Assembly: GCF_932526225.1 (NCBI RefSeq)
Contig: NC_064039.1
Location: 1,948,001-2,012,000, forward strand
DNA length: 64,000 nt
DNA from: Nematostella vectensis
Lineage: Eukaryota > Cnidaria > Anthozoa > Actiniaria > Edwardsiidae
Direction: 5' to 3'
The notes beneath the pieces were generated by a model. That model was not told where the DNA came from, made no database searches, and saw only the letters and a list, made by a program, of their open reading frames with translations. Both the position numbers and the translations under genes were made by a program. How positions within the stretch are numbered: position 1 is the stretch's first letter; every line of letters starts with the position of its first letter. This document shows positions 46,135 to 55,852 of the stretch, one piece after another.

Positions 46135-47885
46135 CTCGATGCCCTACTATCTATCTCCCCCCCACCCAGCCCTAGTCACCAACCTCATAATACACTACAG
46201 TCCCCCCCCCCCCCCCCAGCTCTCCGATCCCCTCCACCACACCGCCACACTTCTCACCTACTCCCACACCTAGCCACACTAACACACCTCACCCCCAAAC
46301 CCTCTACTACCCACACCCCCACCGCACCACACTGCATCCCCCTCCCACTAAACCTCACCGCCCAGCCCTCCTCCCCACACCTACCACTAAACGCGCCCTA
46401 CTACCCACATCCTCCCATACCCACCTCATACCACTAGCACACTCCACCCTTTACCCCAAACCCCACCTACACACCTCAACTACACCCCAACATGCCACTA
46501 CCACCACACCTAGGCATACGGACCCCCACACCATCCCACTCCCCCAACACCACACGCCCAAAATACACACAACCACCCCACCTACAACCACCTTCCCTCA
46601 TACACATAGTACATACACATACATACCCACATCCCTCTCACAAATTAAATTGTATTCTATCCTTACCACACAACATACCTACCCACTACTACCACCCAGC
46701 TCTACACAAGTCACAACCCCCTTTCTCTCCCCCCTCATACCTAGCTAACCACCCAAGTACCCCCCTACTCACATCACCCGCACCCAACCACCCACCTACC
46801 CCACAACAAGCACCCTCTCATCCCTCACCCCACAAACAGCCCCATACCCACTTTACTCATACCACACCATCATACAACCCACCACGATTATTCCAAGCCC
46901 CAACACAACACCAACACCCACCTAAGCCCCACACACCTACACATACACTTCCTCCCACCCCCCTCACACTTTCCTACACTCTCACCTAAAATATACACAC
47001 CTAACACACCCTACACAAGCCAGACCCCTGCCAACGCCAAAACCACACACCCCTTTCCCCCCATTGCCACAACACTACTCACCCTACAACACACCAAACC
47101 AACCACACCCTACAGCAGCCACTAGTCCTACAACCAGCGCTCCCTCCAACACCACACCCTACATACAGCCCAACACCCTCCAACCACACACACATCTACC
47201 CCTCCACACATAGCCTACTACATACACACCATAGCATCCTACGACTCCATCAACCAACCCACAACACACCAACCAGCCACACCCTACACCAGACACTACC
47301 CCACAACCATTTCCCCCCCCTACAAACACCTACATACAGCCCCCTCCCCCACCATACAAACATTCACCCCACAGCACAAAACCCAACTACAAACGACCAC
47401 ACCCTATGACCCACCCTACCTGCCCACAAACCAACACCTAACGATCACCTAACATCATAACGATATATTATCACCCACATTTACACCATAACCTCACAAA
47501 TTTTAAATCGACCCCCGCACCACTACCATTTTAACACATAGAGACCCATCACACTAAATTATAAGCCTTATCTACTCCACATCTCCCTCACCACCACTCT
47601 TACCTATGCACCGTACCAATTTTTTTCCACACCAACACAGCCATTAGCCATCTCCATACTACACCATATTATTTTTTTTTTTCTTTTTCACCTACCCACC
47701 ACACACTACCACAACCTATTCTATAGTCCCACTTTATCTTTTCACCACCCTCCACCACCTACTAGTCTAACCTACCCACCTTTTCACCGTAATTACATTA
47801 CTACCATCTCCACCCTACATTACTAGCCATCCTTCACCATCACTCTCCAACATTACCATACCATATGATCACACCCACCTCACTA
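46135..47885 (+). repeat. 1.75-kb tract almost devoid of G on the plus strand
   Basis: The sequence is essentially A, C and T only, with a few G per 100 bases. It is rich in cac, ccc and tac strings with no fixed period. One open Pro/His/Thr-rich frame (46492-46989) is a composition effect. The right end runs into taggcccctacg ... gaatacccgattcaaacc, which resembles the end of the tract at 49300-49800. Confidence 0.85.
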
Positions 47886-48252
47886 GCACACCACTTTAGG
47901 CCCCTACGTCTTGGTACGAATACCCGATTCAAACCAAAAAGTTCAGTAGGGTAAATAATTTGCAAAGGGTCAAGAGAAAATATCAAAAGCAGTGAAGACA
48001 AAGAAAAAATGTATTTATTTATTTATTATATTTTTGGTGCTATTTATTTATTACTGTTGTAAATATCACTATTTATAACTTGTATAACTATTTGTACCCA
48101 TATTATTATATAAAGGCATTAAAAACATTAAAACAATCTGTATCATTCCCTGGATCTAAATTCCCCCTCTTTATTTTCGACTGGAAATTCAGTGAAATCG
48201 GTTGAAACAGATGTCAACAATTAGTTTATATAGAGAGATTTTAACTTACCGA

Positions 48253-48730
48253 GCCATAGTTGTGAAGCATATTCCGTCTACGCCGTACGAAGCTGATCTC
48301 CAAAAAGCTCAGCGGGGGATACTTGCGCTCTAGCGGTCGATACATACTAGGCCTCTCTTCCTCTGACCCATATTCAGAGATGTGAGTACAACGGGGGCAC
48401 GAACTATGATCATAATTAATCCTTAGCTCGTATCCTCATGATATCCACATCTTCGAAGATGAGTCAACTTCACATATTGTACTCGAATCTGGCAGTTGCC
48501 GAGCCATAAACTCCGTACCAATAACCGTGCCAAACTCGACAGCAGTGCACGGGAACCGAATATTACGGGTCCCTGAAAAATCCAGCTTTCGTGAGGTAGC
48601 AAAAAAAACCTTCCTTTGAAAGGGGGACTTTCACTTGTACTCTCCTAATGAGTCCCGTGTCATTCTCGGGTGTACGAAATTGGAGCTCATCGAACAGTGC
48701 ATGTCGAATCAGCCACAATTCCTTATCCTA
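48253..48730 (-). other. Two coding-like minus-strand segments
   Basis: At about 48730-48570, after an acceptor-like ttgctcctag, an open segment reads DKELWLIRHALFDELQFR and VQVKVPLSKEGFFCYLTKAG, then TAA. At about 48430-48253 another reads YDHSSCPRCTHISEYG and YPPLSFLEISFVRRRRN, ending at a donor GCTCG|GTAAGT. The pieces look protein-like and lie downstream of the chromodomain exon, but phases do not join cleanly and no family was recognised. Confidence 0.25.
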
Positions 48731-49054
48731 GGAGCAAAGAATGGGAAGCTTTTCTCTAGCTACCTCACTACTGTCGGGGTTCCCAGCATTCACGGCTAAA
48801 TAGCATGACAACTGCGGATTCGATGAAAGAGAAACCGTAGAATTATATCTATCGCTGTAGCCTTTCCATTTCACAAAGGCATAGTCTCCCTCAACGTTTA
48901 AAACTCTCTCTATCTCCCAGACTTTTTCTTTTTCCTCCTTCTCTTCTTTCATGTACGTATCAACTGAGGAATGGTCTAAATATTTGACCAAGCGATCCGG
49001 TTTCTTGGTAATTCTTCCACTACGAGTCTTTAGGGAATCAGTGTTTGCCGCCAT
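48728..49054 (-). pseudogene. Chromodomain-containing frame, apparently broken in the chromodomain
   Basis: Chromodomains bind methylated histone tails. From ATG 49054 (aaacATGGCGGCAAAC) the frame gives a basic N-terminus (TRSGRITKKPDRL), a Lys/Glu-rich stretch, then a chromodomain start (VWEIERVLNVEGDYAFVKWK, GYSDRYNST). The expected W-E-P is not in frame. The translation turns into VSLSSNPQ and stops at 48728. TGGGAACCCCGACAG (W-E-P-R-Q) does occur 50 nt on in the +1 frame (48771-48785). Either a short intron with poor sites or a decayed gene explains this. The basic N-terminus also resembles integrase tails of retroelements. Confidence 0.5.
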
Positions 49055-49299
49055 GTTTGTTGTAGAAGCGCGAAAGGGGAAACTCCAGTACTTCTAAATT
49101 TGGGCATATATGACCATATAAGGCACAGCGAACGAAGGACACTATCCGTGGGTCTCCTTTTGACGGCCCGCCGGGTGCGCGCCATTCACTTTTCTCGATT
49201 CTTCGTATTCCTGCCGTTTCTGCTGCCTGTGCCTCCGCGTATAATTTTCGCTCAATATAGGCCATCGCATAAACTCATCGCTTATCAGCCACTATCTTA

Positions 49300-49800
49300 G
49301 AGCGTGCATCGTTACACAATCTCTCTTTACACGACACAATATAACACCCCGTACTCAAGGAGCCAACTGTCCTATACTTATATAACTTCTATCTATCTCC
49401 TATTTGCCATCCATTTCTTTCTTTTATACCGTATCTGCACGCCTTCATATTTTATCCCTATCACCGGCCTTGTAATTCCATTTAATTGTCTACAAGCTCA
49501 CATTACACTCCACAAGATTGAACAATATGTTATCACAAGAAGTTATCAACATGTAATTATCACCTTCCTCCGAAGGTCAAACACACAGTTCTCCCCTAAC
49601 ATCTCACTGCTAGCCTATTTCTACCTCCCATACATAGCCACTACTCCGACCCTTACAGCCCCCAATGCAATACACCATATAAAATAGCCACACGTACACA
49701 CTTTAACCCACGCACCAACGTCCATTACCACACATTTTATCACCCCACACAGCCACAGTTAAGCCCCGACGCCTACGATGCGGGAAGAATACCAGATTAA
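49300..49800 (+). repeat. Second G-poor tract
   Basis: About 450 nt are strongly depleted of G on the plus strand (A/C/T-rich). It ends taagccccgacg ... gaataccagattaaaac, resembling the right end of the 46135-47885 tract. The same class of element seems likely. Confidence 0.6.
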
Positions 49801-50214
49801 AACAAACCAGGAACAGAAGATACATAGCCTGACATGGCATAGCCTGACATATCGGGCTACTTTGTTTACACTAAGGGGCCTTTTCAGCCAGGAAAGAAAC
49901 CATTTTACGCTTTTTATTGATAGTATTTTTTACTGAGTTGGATCCACGCTTGCACCAACCCAGAAATTGAAAAGAGAGAAAAGATAACCCCTGCGAAGTA
50001 TCAAGTATTATTGTGGTCATCAAAACACGCATCTATTGCTACGTTTTATCACGGTTTGGAAGGCAATCTCGTTCCCAGAACCATTTTGGTTTTGTGCGGT
50101 AAATTTCACGTGAAAAGCGATAGATCACACGGCCCGCGATTTTCAGCAAAAAATTTGCGTGATATCCACTGGTGACCGACTAGGTGATGAAATATATTTT
50201 AACCCTATAGTTAA

Positions 50215-50233
50215 AGCCGCATTGTCAGCAGTT
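50215..50233 (+). repeat. Left terminal inverted repeat
   Basis: agccgcattgtcagcagtt after TTAA (50211-50214). Inverted copy at 54535-54553. Confidence 0.85.
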
Positions 50234-50441
50234 TACTTCCGGTCGATTACGTAACAATCTGCTGGTCCGACGGAAACCTCAAACGCCGCCATTGTAAAGG
50301 GTAGACAAAAGAATCTATTAGAATCGACGCTATTTAAGAGCCCATCCGATCTAAATTATCAGTCACAACCTCGAAGAAACTTCCAATTGACACATTGCTA
50401 TTACCATTTTGAAATTATTTGCGCATTTTCCGTAAAAAATC

Positions 50442-51876
50442 ATGTCTTCAAGGAGCCCGGGTGCTCGCAGAAGACTCGGCGGTCGACCAATGCTTTCGCC
50501 AGAGCATCCAATGAAAAGAAAAAAACATGGGAGCAGCAACACATATGCGTTCGATTGCTGAAAGATGTTTATAGCACATGGCAGGAGTTAAGAAAAGCGT
50601 CTATTTACGCGAGCGACTCGGCGTTTGCCAGCCATTTGTTGTCCATAGAGCTTCGGCGCCGGGAGAGGTGAGACAATCAGAGACAAAACTATATATCGCA
50701 TTCTTTTCGAGAGGTTTTAGGTCGTTACTTTGCTTTGCTAAAGATGTTTTTTTCCTACTTCTTGTGTCTATTCTAGGTTTACAAAAACAACAACTGGCGG
50801 ACCAAAACAAAAGGCAGCAGCCATACGAGGTGAGACTTTTACCGCGTTCTTGTCCTCCTAATGAGGCTCTCTGAATCGGTGCCAGATGTTCATCTTAGTT
50901 TCTTACTTTTATTTGAAATATTTACTAATCATTTGTCTCTATGCCGTTCTATCAGAACCGCAAACTTCAACCCCAGTAGGAAAGCACCACAACAAAATGG
51001 CAGACCCAGAGATATCTCTTAGTGAAGCTGGCAGTGACCAGGGGGACAAGTAAGTTAATACACACTCTGTTAATGAAACTTACTCAAACTTGGATAAATC
51101 CCTATTCACTCACCATTTTAGAAATCATTTCCAATAGAAAAAATCACAAATGTCAATATATATCTTGAATTTCCTACTATCTGGAACTGCAGTGGTTTTT
51201 GCTTCATCATTTGTCATGACACATGACTTTCAATGAGACTAAATGGAATTCAGCATCATTTCCCAGGGATTAGTGGCCATGAAGTCTGCAGAAACAACAT
51301 ACTGTGAAGCAGTTATCTAAATACTATGTGGATCAATCAGAAAATAATAATAATAATGATAATAATTATATACCAAAATCATTAGAGTAAGTAAACTTTG
51401 TATTCTGAATAGATATTACATCTAGAAGATTCAAATTCATACCTATGATTTTAAAAGGGAAAGGGAAGTTAGTCACAGTTACGTTAAAAAATTGTTTTAT
51501 CTGTTATAGGTATGAAGCATATAAGGCCCGAAAGCAGCTTTCTGCAATTGATTGGAACTTCCACCAAGGTAGAGAGAAAGCAGTCAATGATAAGGGAGAG
51601 CAGATGGTATCAAGAAAATACAATAGACGCACTAAAGAGTGGAATTTGAGAATAATCAAAGTAGGCAAGACTTATGACTACATCCCAATGCTGATGGCCA
51701 TGATTCTCAGAAAAAGATTCACTGACATTGATGGAATTACCCGGCATGTTAGTTTAGCTGAGGATGACCCTGCCCGAATCCAACCAACCCTTGCAATGGC
51801 CAAGCCTGTTAGCTCTCTTGAACTGTTTCAAGCACGCCAGTCGAGGTTCAGACCTCCTAGCACCGAAAATGAGTGA
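50442..51876 (+). pseudogene. Element-borne gene A, four exons, frameshifted in exon 1
   Basis: Exons 50442-50667, 50777-50829, 50956-51049 and 51510-51876 have consensus splice sites and matching phase. The only ATG that fits (50442, MSSRSPGARRRLGG) enters a different frame from the rest. The frames meet at an A7 run (50519-50525), where a one-base change would explain the shift. After it comes a helical module (WEQQHICVRLLKDVYSTWQE, SDSAFASHLLSIELRRRE). A short acidic linker (MADPEISLSEAGSDQGDK) follows. The C-terminal 120 residues include YKARKQLSAIDWNFHQGREK and YIPMLMAMILRKRF. I do not recognise the family. An alternative start at ATG 50998 would give an undamaged, shorter protein. Confidence 0.6.
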
Positions 51877-52542
51877 TGGAAACCAGCTCATTCACCACTT
51901 AAGGTTATTTGATTTGATATTATATATATATATACATATATTCCATTTTTACAAGAGAGGTAATTTGTAATATATAAATAAACACTTTTGAACTGAAACC
52001 TTCAAAGTTTGTTTTGTTCTTACCAGAGCTGTTAAAAACAATTGCCAAGAAATTCAGAGAAATTTTCAATAAAATGTTTTATTTATTACCACTCAGTATT
52101 TACCCATTGTGGCAAATTATTTGAATTAGCTCTATTCCACTGTGTTGCATGGTGAAAACTCCAAGTCAGCTTAACCCAACAATTACTTTAGATAACCCTG
52201 ATGTTGAAGCATCAAAAATATATCTTGTTTAAATAACAGCTTTCAAATAGTCCAATTTATGTACTTCTATTATATGGGCGAATTTCAATCAGCATAATTG
52301 CATACACCTAATAAAAAAAAATTGTCAGTGCAAATGGCAATTGGAGAATGGAGGTTTAAATCAAATGTACCATGGTCTAGTTTTTACCAAATACAGTATA
52401 TGGATAATTCGTATTAAGCTAATGTTTGGCTCTGGTATTGCCAGATTTTTTATGGCCTTTAATTTTATAAATAATCAGTACCGAAAAGCACCGTTCAGTC
52501 ATAGAACTGTCATTTGCACTGACATCTGTTTATCTGGTTTAT

Positions 52543-54331
52543 CTAGTTCTCTCTGAACTCCATGTAAATTCCAGTTCTAGTAGGATAATGATGTCTTATT
52601 TGCCATACAATGCACGGGGGGGGCACTCTTCTTTTTCTCTTGCCAAGGTACCCATGCTTGTCAAGGATGTAGTTTCTGTAGCCTGCCTTTCGAAACGCCC
52701 TTGCACTGCTGTCGTGCCAATCATTCCTAATATCTGCTGATGACCTGATACCAAGCGATAATACCTCTACATCCAGGCAGAGCTTGCCAAACTTTGCTTT
52801 CGTGGACTCACAATTTCTTTTACCACAGCAAACATTTTCAATTTGCTGTGGCATTTCACGGCAATTACCACATTTGCATCAGTCTGGTAGTGGTTCCCCT
52901 GGTGGTCTTGGTGCTGGTGTAATGCCAACAGCAGTGGGGCCCTGTGGGTGAGTGCTTGGCCCTGCGACATCCATTGGTTCCATTGCAAGGCCAAGATTTT
53001 CCTCTTCTCTGTCATTGTCATCATCCTCCATGACCAGAAGGGAGTCAATGAAGTCCATGCTTCCAACTCCTCTTTGCAGGCTTTTTACACATCGGCTTTT
53101 GATTGTTTCAAAATCCAGTGTGTCTATAAATTCCTAAGTTAAAGAAAGTAAAATCAGCATCATCATCCCAGGTGGGAGGGATACACCCAATATTTTTTGG
53201 GTTATCAATTTCCTTTACCTTTTTATTGATTTATTTGATATGCTAGTTAATAACTTGTCAACAGAAATGGTAAAACATGGATAAATGGAGTGTAGTTCAG
53301 GAGGAGACTAAAGCTTATGGATGATGTGAGATGGTTTGTTAGGGTTATTACACTAAAACAGCATTAAACAGCAGTGCCGTAACAGGCCTTAAAATATTGG
53401 TAGGGGAAGGGCACAATACAGAAACATTAAGATAATATTTTGGGGCAAAGCCTTGCCCCTACTGGTCATTTCCATATAATTTTTGAAAATATTGGGGGGC
53501 ATGTGCCCCAGTGCCCCACCCCCTGCTACGGCCCTGAACAGCACCTTTACTTGCCGATTTGCCTCCTTCATTTCTTCTTCCTCTGATTTTCGTGTCGTCC
53601 TAGGACCAGGACCATAAGTGGAATGAACTTCTCTTGTTGTCGATTCCTGTAAAAAAAATAATGGAAGCATGCACTTACTAAAGGATTGCAGATAGTAAGC
53701 TTACATGAAACACAGGGGTGACGTATGGTTTTAGAATTTTCAATATCTTCCGACAAAATTAAAAGAATAAATAAGTCAATGGGATGAATATGGTATGTAT
53801 TGGAGTATTGTGCTTTCTATTTTGATCACCGACGTTGGAATCCAGCCAAGATAAAAGTGTAATTTTGTAAGAAGCGTGGCCTTGCAAAGTATTGAAAGGT
53901 CACAAGCGAAGCTGTCTACTCTCAGTAACTTTTCGAACAACAATTCCAGGAGAGGAAAATAGCATAACTTTCGTCGTGTGTTTTAGTAAATAATAATTGC
54001 TTACCTTATTTTGGCACGGCTTTGATCGTGTACCGCACTTACAAGAGGAGTTGCAGTGTTTATTTGCGCCTTTACATGGGCAACCTCGAGCTCTCGCTCC
54101 GTCCTCAACACGCTTGCGAGAGCAAGTGCTCTTGCAATTACAAGATGTACGTGCCTGCAATAGAGATTTATTTTCATTAGAAAAACTAGTGATTCTACTT
54201 CTTTAACACGAAAATAAAGAATGCACTTTTACTGCTCTGCTCTCTGAACGTGAGAAATTCTCATTTCTTACCTGTACGCTTTGTCTATCAGGAGTCCTTC
54301 TTTCGATCTCCTCATCTATGCTTTCCTCCAT
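52543..54331 (-). pseudogene. Element-borne gene B: CXC domain plus P2X7 cytoplasmic (ballast) domain, with an internal TGA
   Basis: Minus-strand exons 54331-54272, 54154-54005, 53646-53551 and 53133-52543, all joining in phase 0. Exon 2 encodes a tesmin/TSO1-like cysteine cluster (CNCKSTCSRK, then CPCKGANKHCNSSCKCG). The last exon has an acidic linker, then CKCGNCREMP, CCGKRNCES, a middle helix, and RRVPPPCIVWQIRHHYP, TRTGIYMEF. That is the pattern of the zinc- and GDP-binding cytoplasmic domain at the C-terminus of vertebrate P2X7 receptors, here without any channel. TGA at 52879-52881 falls directly before CKCGNC, where family members I recall have Trp. The copy is therefore probably dead unless read through. 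About 298 codons in total. Confidence 0.8.
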
Positions 54332-54534
54332 TTTCTAAGCCAACCTCTTTTTAGTTCAATAATTCCGTCTTATTTTAAAAACCTACGAAATAACGCGGGA
54401 AAACAGCCGGCGACGTAACCTCTCAAGACCTCACGCATTGAGTGTTTTGATGGGTTTATTCATTGTTCTGGTCCAACGCACACACTTCGATTGTTATGCT
54501 AATTACTCAACGGTCGCCTCGACTGCGCATGCGG

Positions 54535-54553
54535 AACTGCTGACAATGCGGCT
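54535..54553 (-). repeat. Right terminal inverted repeat
   Basis: aactgctgacaatgcggct followed by TTAA (54554-54557). Confidence 0.85.
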
Positions 54554-54557
54554 TTAA

Positions 54558-55852
54558 ATTATCTCCGATTGATTTTGGACCTTCACTGTAACTCGCAAGA
54601 CGGGAAGCCTGTGTACTATTTTTCAAAATAGCCAATCAGAGATGTCCATTATACGAGAGTATAGGGTAACAAAGATGTTTGTTATTAATCAAACCACCTG
54701 AGAAATCTCTTATTTCTTGATGAAATAAGCGTCTATATGTTTTCAGCGCTTGGCGAGGTCCCTGGAGGCCATATCAAAGAAGGCAATGTTGTGGTTCGTA
54801 TTCGATGTTTATTTCGTTGTAGATTCCGGAGTTACGCTTCGGAGCTTTGCGTGGCTGAACAGATAAATTACACTTCCTTCTACTAACAAAATATTCTAAC
54901 CTTGCCGGTTATTCTTCCAAGGTGATGACTGTGACTAGGAATAAGCAGAGACCACCAGTAGCAAAAATATCCGAGATAAAGAGGAGATAAGAGAGATATA
55001 GCAAAAGCAAAACTCGAACGGTAGAATGACATATATATATATATACGTCAAGTTGTGTTTACATATGTAATAAATAAACCTTGCACTAGAAGTCTTACCA
55101 ATCATATTATTCGTGTCAGCATTGTATATTCGATTACCCTTCTAATAAAGATACTGAGTACTCGCTTCGATCCAAATTCGTGCCTGATTTGACTTCCAAT
55201 AGTGATCGCTGGACCTCCGAACGCTTGCTAAACCTCAAGTACGACTCCAAATTTCATTTCACTGATTTTTTAATCAGAAAACGATTACCCTCGAAAATGA
55301 AACGCTAGCTAATAAGAAAAAAAACATTGATCGTAACAGACACTAGGATTTAGCTTTCGGATGGGCAGTAAAACAGAGAGCATTTTGAAGATTTATCAAC
55401 GGCACTTATCCCCCTTCTCAGAGATCGATCCGGGCTATCCGTTTCGGAAGGTAGAGAAGGCGTGACGCTCCTCCTTTAAGTTAAGTTTGGCAGCGCGTAT
55501 CACTCTCACACAACCTCTCCCTCTATCTATCTTTTAGACTAGCTTTTTTTGTATAGGGTTTTGAAATTTGAACCAAGTCACAATAAAGCTTTCATTGGCT
55601 TTTTCAACCGAGTAGCAGATATCATTTCAACCAAAAGCAAAATAATGACCGTCAGTTTTGTATCGTAATGGTTTTGTGGTAATCGTAACGTTGTGCATTC
55701 GTATACCGGATCCAAACAGTTAGGGCATAGGTCGAAAAATAATTGCGAAACAATTTCTCGTATTGTTGCTGTCAACTAGTTATGAAAATAAATACTGTCT
55801 TCCCAGAGTTCCAAGGTCTAGCGCGGCGGATTGTATCGCATATCTTTGCAAC
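54558..55852. other. Interval before the sulfatase gene
   Basis: No coding recognised. A short (ta)n run lies at about 55031-55044. The last part should hold the sulfatase promoter and 5' UTR. Confidence 0.4.

Larger units (their letters stand above)
50211..54557. mobile_element. TTAA-flanked TIR element carrying two convergent genes, one with a P2X7-type domain
   Basis: Identical inverted ends agccgcattgtcagcagtt (50215-50233 and 54535-54553) are each preceded by TTAA on the outside. Between them are 4.3 kb with only two genes, convergent and starting just inside each end: 50442-51876 (plus) and 54331-52543 (minus). TTAA duplication is known for piggyBac and Kolobok elements. No DDE transposase was recognised, so the element is either non-autonomous or of an unfamiliar kind. 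Both genes are damaged. Confidence 0.75.

Noticed and set aside
46492-46989. Pro/His/Thr-rich 165-codon frame
   Set aside because: The tract contains almost no G, so stop codons TAG and TGA are nearly absent; composition artefact.
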